50,936 nucleotides of DNA from an uncultured Prevotella sp. (lineage in GTDB: Bacteria > Bacteroidota > Bacteroidia > Bacteroidales > Bacteroidaceae). A program made the translations under genes and the position numbers. Within the stretch, counting starts at the first letter, position 1, and the number at the start of each line of letters is the position of its first letter. Below are positions 33,987 through 41,201 of the stretch, piece by piece. Under the pieces are notes generated by a model that saw only the letters and a program-made list of their open reading frames with translations, was not told where the DNA came from and did not search any database. Where the stretch lies: assembly GCA_900314455.1 (NCBI GenBank), contig OMVI01000024.1, positions 1 to 50,936 of the forward strand, in the 5' to 3' direction.

Positions 33987-35120
33987 TTAGCCTATTGGCA
34001 TTTCGTTCAGCCAGCGGGCAAAGAACAAGTTACTTACTGAGTAACCGTTTGGCGAATGGCTAATAAGTTGCTTATCGCTCAAAGCCTTCAGCGCAGTCCT
34101 TACACTACTTGTTGCGGGAAGTCCGTATTTGCTGATGAATTTCTGGCTTAAAGGCGATTCTACCAGTCCTTCGGAGGCTATGGCATACAGCAATTGTTGT
34201 TGATTCTCGGTAAGCCACGAAAGGTAATTCTCGAATGATGCAGCTTGTTCCTCTATCAGTTCCTCAACAACAACATCTACAAGTGAGTTGTTTATTTCCT
34301 CTTTATCGTGTTCATATATCCCGTGAAGAATAGCTTGAATGTACCATGTAGTGCCCTTGGATATATCGGATATATAATCGAATGTTTCAGAAGGAATACT
34401 TCTCCCACCACTTTTCAGCCAATTATTGGCAAATGTCAGGTATTCTTTCTTGTCAATGCTTTTCAACGACATTATCATGGAACTCTGAAAGAAAGGCCTG
34501 TTTGCCGATAGGAACATCTCTTCCATCATGTGCTGGCGGCTTCCTGCAAAGATGAAATAAACATTAGGCAGGAACTGAATGTAAGAGCGCAGCAATGCCT
34601 CAGTGCCGGTTTCCGGATAGCTCAAGATTTGCTGGAACTCATCTATTGCGACATAGCAGCGTTTCTCCGAAACCTTCATATAGTCGAAAATGCGCTTCAG
34701 GCTTGCCTTGCTTTCTGTCGGCTTTATGTCTAATGAGAATGTAGGAATGCCTGTCATCTCGTCAATAGTTACCGTCGGGCGAAAACTACTGAAGAATGTC
34801 TGCACGTGTCTTAATGCCGATTGCGACACTGTATCGAGTTTACCGATTATTTCCTGTGCCAATAGTTGGACAAGTTGTTCAAGGTTTTTGGTAGCATATA
34901 TGTCGATATAGAAACACTTGACATCTTTGTCAGACTTTTCAATTTTGTTGAACACATGGTGAATTAACCCCGTCTTACCCATTCGACGTGGGGCGACCAG
35001 TGTGACATTGCGCTCGCCATGAAGTGTTGACATTATCTTCTCAGTCTCTTTCTGTCGGTCGCAGAAGTATTCCGGTCCTTTATATCCGTAGACAACAAAA
35101 GGGTTATTAAGTTTTGCCAT
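33987..35120 (-). CDS. AAA-type ATPase with C-terminal winged helix (COG1672-like)
   Basis: A 377-residue protein from ATG 35120; a start at 35144 is in frame but lies within the palindromic region upstream. The P-loop APRRMGKT is at about residues 43-50 and Walker B is CYVAIDEFQQ, with a sensor-like FAGSRQHMMEEMF. The C-terminal 110 residues (LYAIASEGLVESPLSQKFIS to VSNLFFARWL) read as a winged helix. This is the architecture of the archaeal-ATPase-like (ATPase_2) proteins common as accessory genes in Prevotella. The function is unknown; roles in mobile DNA or toxin-like systems have been suggested for relatives. Non-coding, repeat-rich DNA lies on both sides. Confidence 0.8.
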   Translation of the reverse strand: MAKLNNPFVVYGYKGPEYFCDRQKETEKIMSTLHGERNVTLVAPRRMGKTGLIHHVFNKIEKSDKDVKCFYIDIYATKNLEQLVQLLAQEIIGKLDTVSQSALRHVQTFFSSFRPTVTIDEMTGIPTFSLDIKPTESKASLKRIFDYMKVSEKRCYVAIDEFQQILSYPETGTEALLRSYIQFLPNVYFIFAGSRQHMMEEMFLSANRPFFQSSMIMSLKSIDKKEYLTFANNWLKSGGRSIPSETFDYISDISKGTTWYIQAILHGIYEHDKEEINNSLVDVVVEELIEEQAASFENYLSWLTENQQQLLYAIASEGLVESPLSQKFISKYGLPATSSVRTALKALSDKQLISHSPNGYSVSNLFFARWLNEMPIG

Positions 35121-35126
35121 AATTCC

Positions 35127-35158
35127 GTTGCGCTTTTTACGCAACGCAAATTACGCAA
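35127..35158 (-). promoter_or_regulatory. Palindromic CGCAA/TTGCG sites at the ATPase 5' end
   Basis: GTTGCG (35127-35132) and CGCAAC (35140-35145) form an inverted repeat. Two further CGCAA copies start at 35145 and 35154. On the minus strand this reads TTGCGTAATTTGCGTTGCGTAA, 7-38 nt before the start codon, and it includes a near-consensus -7 sequence, TAATTTG. The layout suggests an operator overlapping the promoter, possibly for autoregulation. Confidence 0.45.
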
Positions 35159-35346
35159 TAAAAACTGAGACTGCCAAATAATCTTCCTCTTTTTTATTGA
35201 ATCCATTGGTTAAAGTTTCATAATCACATTGAAATGTTTCACCTTAAGTCGTTGCATTTTCATGATTTCTGTTGCTGTTCTCAGATATTTTCCTTAACAT
35301 TGACGGCAGTAAAGAAACAATCGAATTAACAGAAAATAGCAGAAGG

Positions 35347-35471
35347 ATGAAATCTGACTTACAAAAAGATTAGATTCGCTTATTACACTTTTACTATGCC
35401 TTTGCTTTAGTGTCTATGGACAGAACAATATTGTAGTACCTCCCAGGTCCAAAACGTTGCCTTGTCAATAA
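35347..35471 (+). pseudogene. Frameshifted, truncated relic of an exported-protein gene
   Basis: ATG 35347 reads MKSDLQKD and then stops at 35371. In the frame one base away, from about 35367, the sequence reads RLDSLITLLLCLCFSVYGQN, a textbook signal peptide with cleavage site, then NNIVVPPRSKT, with a stop at 35469-35471. The two frames join if the run of five A at 35363-35367 once had six. It looks like the 5' end of a gene for a secreted protein that lost its body. The gap 35145-35880 otherwise holds repeats and no complete gene. Confidence 0.45.
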
Positions 35472-35551
35472 AATTCCAATTGCGATTTATTCTTTCCCGT
35501 TTTTGTAATCCATTGGTAGTCAACGTCTTTGCAAAAGCATAGGTTTAGGCT

Positions 35552-35619
35552 TGCGAAAGGTCATCTTTTAGACTGTAAAACCTAAGGTTTTGGAACGCCA
35601 AAGTTGACCTTTTAGAGGC
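35552..35619. repeat. Dispersed repeat modules TGCGAAAGGT and TTGACCTTTTAGAG
   Basis: TGCGAAAGGT at 35552-35561 recurs exactly at 50581-50590. AAAGGTCA (35556-35563) and TGACCTTT (35605-35612) form an inverted repeat, and CTTTTAGA occurs twice within the segment. A related TTTGAC...AGAG sequence follows the A/T array near 50726. These look like pieces of a repeat family. Confidence 0.4.
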
Positions 35620-35698
35620 TCATTCGGCAACTCTCATTTTAGTGTAAATACTTTTCAATTAAATCAGAGATTTCGAATGAACTATAAATATATTTTAT

Positions 35699-35765
35699 GA
35701 TTATCCGCCTTGTCTGAGTCGTTACAGAGTTATCCACAGCAGGGGCATCCCTTTTGGGTGCCATA
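35699..35765. repeat. GATTATCCGCC dispersed element, copy 1
   Basis: It starts with GATTATCCGCC and ends with a hairpin made from GGCATCCC and GGGTGCC (35744-35762, one bulged T, loop TTTT). The element at 50300-50361 has the same start, the same spacing signals (ATCCAnnGCA) and a hairpin GGCGTCCC/GGGCGC in which an A-T pair is replaced by G-C. It lies in non-coding DNA about 115 bp from the end of the PKD-domain gene. Confidence 0.55.
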
Positions 35766-35819
35766 TCGGTATGAAAGACCGACTTAAGATTATATAGAAG
35801 TTGACTTTACGTAAAAAGA

Positions 35820-35857
35820 AAGAGGATGTATCATGTACGATTATGATACATCCTCTT
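35820..35857 (-). terminator. 15-bp hairpin terminator of the PKD-domain protein gene
   Basis: AAGAGGATGTATCAT and ATGATACATCCTCTT form a perfect 15-bp stem with an 8-nt loop. In the minus direction it is followed by TTCTTTTTAC, a good U-tract, and it begins 23 nt after the stop codon at 35881. Confidence 0.85.
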
Positions 35858-35880
35858 GTTATGATGTTTATTTCAGCAAG

Positions 35881-38190
35881 TTACAAAGTTGCCTTGTGCG
35901 ACTTGCCATTCTCACGTATAATGTAGATTCCCTTTGGTAAGTTGACCGGATTGACACGTCTTCCGTTAAGGTCGTAGACTTCTGTCTTGCTGCTGATAGT
36001 TCCCGCGTCAATCTTGTCGATGCCCGTTACGGCACCAGCTTTTTGAATGATGCGGAGCTGGAGAGTATCAACACTGTCGGTGACCGATACTATTGCCTCG
36101 CGGCTGTCGACGCCTTCCGGCAGGGCATCGACGTTGAACTTCAGCGTGTCAGCCTGATATTCGCCTGGTGTACTTGCAAGACGGCACCAGCTTGAGTTGA
36201 CTTCAGCCTTCTTCCAGCCGAGGTATGAGAAGATGACTTTTTCTGCATTGCCGCCCTTCTGATTTACGACGAGAGAGTCGACGTCACGTGTGACGGCACC
36301 TTCGCTGCTAATCTTTGCCGGCAACATTACCGAATGGCGAACGTGCGGGAAAACTGCGAGCGATGTCTGACCGCCTGGCGCAGCCTGGAAGTAACCCGTC
36401 AGTGGACGCCAAGTCCCTTTGCTGAGCATGAAAGCTGTGTTGCCCTCAGAGCGCATAGGAGCCATTGCGAACGCGCATTCAAGAGAATCGTTCTTGGTTG
36501 GTATTCCGCTGATGACGATAAAGAACTCGTCGTTGATGACGTACTTACGATTAAGTTGCAACTCTACAACTCCGCTGTTGTTGCGAATTGCGTAGCCGAG
36601 TTCCGTTATTGTCCAACTGTCGAGCAAATCGACCTGTTTGCCAGGCACACCGTTCTCGGATGTGTACAGCGAGAAGCTGACATTGGCAATCTGGTCAGCA
36701 ATGTTCTCAGCCGAAGCCTTTGTGAAGTTGACATAAACGGCATCGAGAAGCATCGGGTGAGACGGCTTGGAGAATCGCTCCGCCCATGCCGTTATGCCCA
36801 TATTGTTGGCTCCCGGGAATGTCGTATTACCATCGGTGAAGTTCGTCTGATACTTGTCGCCCGGACGGAAGTTGGTAATCAGGCCTTGGAACTGCACCTG
36901 CACAGAGTCGTCGGAGTAGGTATAGCCGCTGTCGTTCTGCGCGATGTGGGTCACGTACCACTTGTTCAGCCTGTCGTGCTCCATCGTTACGTCCTCAGTC
37001 TTGTAAATTGTGTCAGGCTGGAAGGTTAAGCTCTTGTTGTTGGCAATATCATACTGAGAGTAGATAGCCCATGAGTACGAAGTCGGATAGCCAGCCGACT
37101 GGTCCTTGTATGTCACCGGAACGAGCGGTGCAATCATGCGTGTGCGTGTCGTAAGGTCGCGGAACTCAGCAGGATAGGCTACCGCCGCAGTCGGAATTTG
37201 ACCGTCAACGTGGACGAAAGCCTTCTTTGTGACGGTGTTGCTGTTGCCGGTGCTGTCGGTGACAGTTAGCGAAACGTCATAGTTTCCTGCACGTGTGTAG
37301 ACGACGGTGGGCGCCTGTTCATTCGAGGTAGCAGGTTCGCCGCCTTTGAACGACCAATTCCAAGATTTCGGGTTACCTGCTGACAAATCGGCGAAGTGTA
37401 CCTCGTCGCCCGTTTTTACCGTTATCTGGTCGATTGTCTTCACGCCGGAAACTGACAGGTTGGCGGCATAGTAGTCGCCGAGATAGCCACCCATCTTGAA
37501 CGTTTTGTCGTTGGAACCATAGCTGTAGGTCATGCGTATGCGCACTTTCTTACCTATATATGAGGCGAGACTTGCGCCAACCTTCACCCATCGCTTGTCG
37601 CCTGAGACCATATCGCTGTTCCAAAGCTCAGTAGAGTCATTCGTATAGTTGTCAGAAGAAACATAGACGTGCAGCGAGCTGTACTCGTTCCATGACGGGT
37701 CCGTGCAAATGTAAGAATGGAATTCGCCGTTGCTGGGAACGGTAATCTCTTCACTTGTGATATGACCGATTGAGCGCTTGTAAACCTGATGAGGACCGTC
37801 GATGTGCACGGCGGTGGCACTTGGAGCCCCAGTCTTAGGGAAATAGCGGTAGGTTGAGTCCTTAATCTCAAAGGTGATGACCCCGTCCACGCCGTTATTC
37901 TGTGTCCATTTCGACAGGTCTCCTGCAAAGTTCTCCGACCAGACGGCAGTCTGCGATGCACTATCCTGCACGCTGAAGTCGGCTGTAAGACCGTTTGCCG
38001 ATGGCTCACGGAGAATGCGTGGCAGTGTATTTGCCGCCGTTGGCTGATACGGTATCAGCAGCGACGACTGCTCAGTGGTTGTTAGTCCCGTCCACGCTGA
38101 CACCGGACGAATGCCTAAATTGTCGCCGGGACCTGCGTAAGCCGTTGCGAATGCCGCAACAGACAATATCGCTGTCAGTAATGTTTTCAT
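35881..38190 (-). CDS. Secreted T9SS cargo protein with jelly-roll, PKD and BACON-like domains
   Basis: A 769-residue protein. A signal peptide (residues 1-19) is followed by a jelly-roll segment of the choice-of-anchor/MAM-like type (about 85-250, starting AVWSENFAGDLSKWTQNNG). Next come a PKD domain (about 254-329; SWNWSFKGGEPATSNEQAPT, NYDVSLTVTDSTG), a long beta-rich region, a BACON-like domain (about 625-715, ending LQLRIIQKAG) and a T9SS type A sorting domain (last 45 residues; VYDLNGRRV, LPKGIYIIRENG). It is therefore exported by the type IX system to the cell surface or medium. No catalytic motif was seen, so adhesion or carbohydrate binding is likely. It has its own terminator and a -7 box. 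Confidence 0.85.
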   Translation of the reverse strand: MKTLLTAILSVAAFATAYAGPGDNLGIRPVSAWTGLTTTEQSSLLIPYQPTAANTLPRILREPSANGLTADFSVQDSASQTAVWSENFAGDLSKWTQNNGVDGVITFEIKDSTYRYFPKTGAPSATAVHIDGPHQVYKRSIGHITSEEITVPSNGEFHSYICTDPSWNEYSSLHVYVSSDNYTNDSTELWNSDMVSGDKRWVKVGASLASYIGKKVRIRMTYSYGSNDKTFKMGGYLGDYYAANLSVSGVKTIDQITVKTGDEVHFADLSAGNPKSWNWSFKGGEPATSNEQAPTVVYTRAGNYDVSLTVTDSTGNSNTVTKKAFVHVDGQIPTAAVAYPAEFRDLTTRTRMIAPLVPVTYKDQSAGYPTSYSWAIYSQYDIANNKSLTFQPDTIYKTEDVTMEHDRLNKWYVTHIAQNDSGYTYSDDSVQVQFQGLITNFRPGDKYQTNFTDGNTTFPGANNMGITAWAERFSKPSHPMLLDAVYVNFTKASAENIADQIANVSFSLYTSENGVPGKQVDLLDSWTITELGYAIRNNSGVVELQLNRKYVINDEFFIVISGIPTKNDSLECAFAMAPMRSEGNTAFMLSKGTWRPLTGYFQAAPGGQTSLAVFPHVRHSVMLPAKISSEGAVTRDVDSLVVNQKGGNAEKVIFSYLGWKKAEVNSSWCRLASTPGEYQADTLKFNVDALPEGVDSREAIVSVTDSVDTLQLRIIQKAGAVTGIDKIDAGTISSKTEVYDLNGRRVNPVNLPKGIYIIRENGKSHKATL

Positions 38191-38224
38191 AAATATTAAA
38201 ATGTTATTTGTGAGTTAGATTTTG

Positions 38225-38232
38225 CAAATTTA
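38225..38232 (-). promoter_or_regulatory. -7 box of the PKD-domain protein gene
   Basis: The minus strand reads TAAATTTG. Transcription would start near 38218, about 28 nt before the start codon at 38190. No TTTG lies at the -33 distance; an A/T-rich GTTTTAAAAATAAA occupies that area. Confidence 0.5.
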
Positions 38233-38307
38233 CGCAATTTATTTTTAAAACATGTAGTTTTTAGGTATTTATTTATACGTAATTATACAACAAGTCTAGC
38301 CTTTCAC

Positions 38308-39144
38308 TTATTTTAAATGCTCTATCATGCCGTCCAACGGACGCTGGAGGATTTCCCCGATGGTGTATTTATGCTGTTCTGCTACAAACGAAAGGTCATC
38401 GCGGAAGTACCATGCAATACTGCCGACGAAGCTTACAGGCAAATCCATACGTCCGTATCTGTCGATGTTACGCTCAAAGAAATCGTTGAAGTTCTGCCTT
38501 ACCAGCGTCCTCAACTCCAGGAAGTCATTGATGTGTTTACCAATGAACTTCGACGCGCTTGCAAGGTAGCGGTTGGCTGCCGGTGCCGAGTACACATTAT
38601 ATATAATGTCATTGTAAGCCTGATGGGTCTCCTCCAGGTACAGATCCTTTATACTTTCAGCCCGCTTGTCCTTGAAGATAAGAGTCATGAAGTGTCGGCC
38701 GAGGACCGCGCCGGAGCCTTCGTCGCCAAGAATATAGCCAAGTGGCGGAATGTTCTCGACAATCCGATGCCCATCATACAGACAACTGTTGGACCCCGTA
38801 CCGAGTATGCACGCAATGCCTTCGCTATCGCCGCATAACGCGATGGCAGCCCCCATAAGGTCGCTGTCGACGTTGACGTCATTGCAACTGAGCGCATTCC
38901 CGAGTAAGTCCTTCATTCTTTGCTGCTGGCTTTCGTTGCAGCCTGCACCATAGAAGTAGATCTTGTCAACCTTGCAATTTGTGATTTGAGGTACGAGTTC
39001 GTTGCTGATGATGCCCTGAATGTCGTCGTCGGAAAGATGAAACGGGTTTATTCCTTTCGTTGCATACTGTCCCTTGCGCTGTCCGTCATTGTCAACGAGA
39101 GCCCAGTCGGTCTTTGTGCTTCCGCTATCGGCTATGAGTATCAT
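38308..39144 (-). CDS. BadF/BadG-type ATPase, probable N-acetylhexosamine kinase
   Basis: A 278-residue protein from ATG 39144; the open frame extends upstream to 39210 but crosses the promoter. It belongs to the ASKHA (sugar kinase/Hsp70/actin) fold. ILIADSGSTKTDWALVD at the N-terminus is the phosphate-1 motif, GIACILGTGSNSCLYD is phosphate-2, and PPLGYILGDEGSGAVLG is also diagnostic of BadF/BadG and GlcNAc-kinase-like proteins. It probably phosphorylates N-acetylglucosamine or a related amino sugar, for instance in peptidoglycan or glycan recycling. The promoter at 39181-39211 is its own. Confidence 0.85.
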   Translation of the reverse strand: MILIADSGSTKTDWALVDNDGQRKGQYATKGINPFHLSDDDIQGIISNELVPQITNCKVDKIYFYGAGCNESQQQRMKDLLGNALSCNDVNVDSDLMGAAIALCGDSEGIACILGTGSNSCLYDGHRIVENIPPLGYILGDEGSGAVLGRHFMTLIFKDKRAESIKDLYLEETHQAYNDIIYNVYSAPAANRYLASASKFIGKHINDFLELRTLVRQNFNDFFERNIDRYGRMDLPVSFVGSIAWYFRDDLSFVAEQHKYTIGEILQRPLDGMIEHLK

Positions 39145-39180
39145 ATCGGTTTGTTGTTGAATTGTTGTCTGCTTTATGTG

Positions 39181-39211
39181 CAAAGATACTACAAACTGCC
39201 CATACAGCAAA
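39181..39211 (-). promoter_or_regulatory. Promoter of the BadF-type kinase gene
   Basis: On the minus strand the -7 box TATCTTTG (plus 39181-39188) and TTTG (plus 39208-39211) are 19 bp apart. Transcription starts near 39174, 30 nt before ATG 39144, which fixes the start codon. Confidence 0.7.
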
Positions 39212-39340
39212 ATTAAAAGTAGAAAGTTTTGACTTTCGTCTGGGCTCCATATGCCGGAAAAGGATAGAAAATGGATGTTTAATACAATTCTCTTTGGGAA
39301 AAATCCACAGTGTAATTACCCAAGTGAAGATACTTTTTAG

Positions 39341-39348
39341 TAACTTTG
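39341..39348 (+). promoter_or_regulatory. -7 box of the TPR/AraC regulator gene
   Basis: TAACTTTG within the 17-mer TTTTTAGTAACTTTGCA, which recurs exactly at 47714-47730 ahead of the last gene. Transcription starts near 39355, leaving a leader of about 18 nt before TTG 39373. No good -33 element was found. Confidence 0.6.
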
Positions 39349-39372
39349 CACCTTGAAAACGATATTTGAAGA

Positions 39373-41031
39373 TTGCGTAAGATAACTATATATATAATAA
39401 TGTGTATGCTGTCAATGGCTCTTGTTGATAACGCCGAGGCAGCAAACAAATTTGATGTTCAACGCTACAGGCAACTTTCGGAGATGCCTGCTGAGAAGCT
39501 TTTTGATAAATCCTACGGTTTCATAACTGTCAATAGCGACAGTGCTATACTTGGTTTCACTGTGCTTGTGGACAGGTACAGGCAGGGAAATCTCGACAAA
39601 AGCATGACGCGTAAGGTTGTTGCAGCGCTCAACAACCTTGGTTCGCTGTACCAATACCAGTATCTTGACTTCCAGAAGGCATACGAAAGTCTTTCAATGG
39701 CGAAGCAGATAGCCCAGAAGAACGGATATAAAGATGCTCTTGCACTCACGCAGACGTCGCTTGCTTCACTGTTTACGAGCAACGACTTCTTTGAGAACGG
39801 AGCGTCGATGGACGGCTCTGCGCTCGATTATTGTCGTCAGGCATTCAGCAGCGCGGCAAGTACGAAGCTGTGGAACGCATTGCTTGTCAGTCTGATAAAC
39901 GAACTTGAATACGCCCGTCAGACTGATAAGATTGCCGAGGTGATGCCCGATGTTAAGACATTCAGAAGTCTTAAAATTCCGAAGAATACTCCATTGCTGA
40001 CATACGTGTCGCTACTTTGCGATGGTGTAGAGGCAGGAAACAAGGGCGATTACGCTGCTGCACTGACTTCTTTCAAGTCGATGGAGAGTCATATCGATGC
40101 CCCTCAGACACGTGAACTTTACGTTATGACGAGTCTTACGTGTCAGGCTGACGCGTTGTCTCACTTGAACAAATGGCAGGAAGCCATCAATGCGTTGCAG
40201 AAGGCTTTGAAGATAGCAGAGGAAAATGGCGAGACTGATATTGTTTCTCAGCTTTACTATCAACTCAGCAACTATTTGTCGCACACCGATAAAGGTCTTT
40301 CAGAGCGTTACCGTCTTATGTTCTACGAGAGCCGCGACTCCATTTTGAAGCAGAAAAAGCTAAACAGCATACACGATGCGCAACTTCATGAGGAACTGAA
40401 CAACGTCCGCAACACGATGAACGAAATCGACGGCAAACGCCGTACTTTGCTTCGTATCGTACTGATACTTACCGGTGTTATCGTTGTCGTGGGAGTTGTA
40501 GGTGCCGTTATCATTCGCAACTACCGCCGTTTGCGCCGTGCCCATCGCCAGTTGTACCTCAACAGTGCCGCAAGTCTTGAGCAGGAGGATGCTCTTCGTA
40601 AGCAACGCGACCGCTACGAGAAGAAGGCTAACAAGGAGGAGAGTGCTCCGTCGCCTGACATTACGGTTCAGAACAACTCTGACGAATTAGCCGAAGTGGC
40701 ACAGAAGATAAGCAAGGTGATGGAGTCTGATGTGATTTTCAGCGACAGTTTCTCGCTCGACCAGCTCTCGGATGCCGTCGGTGAGAAACGACCGGTGGTC
40801 TCCCAGGCAATAAAGGAGCTCAGTGAAGGCAATTTCTATGCAATGTTGAATAGCTACAGGATAAAGGAAGCGTGCCGTCGGTTGCGCGATTTCGACAATT
40901 ATGGTAAGTTCACGGTTGAGGGAATCGGACTTAGCGTTGGCTTCAAGTCACGTTCAAACTTCATTGCGTCCTTCAAACGAACTGTAGGCATTCCCCCGTC
41001 AGAATATCGCAAATTAGCAGAAGAAGCCTAG
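39373..41031 (+). CDS. Membrane-spanning regulator: periplasmic TPR domain, one TM helix, cytoplasmic AraC-type HTH
   Basis: A 552-residue protein from TTG 39373, which gives a basic n-region (MRKITIYI) for the signal peptide; ATG 39400 is the alternative. After the signal peptide (to about residue 23) come helical repeats resembling TPR (about 60-330; for example LSHLNKWQEAINALQKALKI). A membrane helix follows (358-382, LRIVLILTGVIVVVGVVGAV), then a charged coiled coil, then an AraC-family DNA-binding domain (about 440-548; FSLDQLSDAVGEKRPVVSQA, VGFKSRSNFIASFKRTVG, PPSEYRKL). It could sense a periplasmic signal and act directly on DNA, without a kinase. The next gene downstream encodes a large T9SS protein with paired direct repeats before its promoter. 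Confidence 0.85.
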   Translation: MRKITIYIIMCMLSMALVDNAEAANKFDVQRYRQLSEMPAEKLFDKSYGFITVNSDSAILGFTVLVDRYRQGNLDKSMTRKVVAALNNLGSLYQYQYLDFQKAYESLSMAKQIAQKNGYKDALALTQTSLASLFTSNDFFENGASMDGSALDYCRQAFSSAASTKLWNALLVSLINELEYARQTDKIAEVMPDVKTFRSLKIPKNTPLLTYVSLLCDGVEAGNKGDYAAALTSFKSMESHIDAPQTRELYVMTSLTCQADALSHLNKWQEAINALQKALKIAEENGETDIVSQLYYQLSNYLSHTDKGLSERYRLMFYESRDSILKQKKLNSIHDAQLHEELNNVRNTMNEIDGKRRTLLRIVLILTGVIVVVGVVGAVIIRNYRRLRRAHRQLYLNSAASLEQEDALRKQRDRYEKKANKEESAPSPDITVQNNSDELAEVAQKISKVMESDVIFSDSFSLDQLSDAVGEKRPVVSQAIKELSEGNFYAMLNSYRIKEACRRLRDFDNYGKFTVEGIGLSVGFKSRSNFIASFKRTVGIPPSEYRKLAEEA

Positions 41032-41058
41032 TTTGGCTTACTGTTTTTGTACTTTTGA

Positions 41059-41090
41059 GTTTAAAAGCACACCAAAACGTTTAAAAACAC
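41059..41090 (+). promoter_or_regulatory. Two direct repeats GTTTAAAArCAC, 20-bp period: possible AraC-type operator
   Basis: GTTTAAAAGCAC (41059-41070) and GTTTAAAAACAC (41079-41090) are spaced by exactly 20 bp and lie just upstream of the -7 box 41113-41120, with no TTTG at -33. Paired direct half-sites about two helical turns apart, abutting the -33 position, are what AraC-family activators use. The regulator gene ends 28 bp upstream. Confidence 0.5.
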
Positions 41091-41112
41091 CATTCATTGC
41101 TTATAAAATAAT

Positions 41113-41120
41113 TAACTTTG
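41113..41120 (+). promoter_or_regulatory. -7 box of the 1477-residue T9SS protein gene
   Basis: TAACTTTG; transcription would start near 41127, giving a leader of about 75 nt. The -33 position lacks TTTG, which fits an activator-dependent promoter. Confidence 0.6.
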
Positions 41121-41201
41121 CAAACATAGTTGGCATGACGATAGGTCACTTTTGCAATCTTCATTTATCGCTAACGAAATTATAATCAATTACTGATAGA
41201 C

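Noticed and set aside
41020-41040. AAGCC/GGCTT mini-hairpin at the end of the regulator gene as a terminator
   Set aside because: The stem is only 5 bp and overlaps the stop codon, and the T-rich stretch after it is interrupted.
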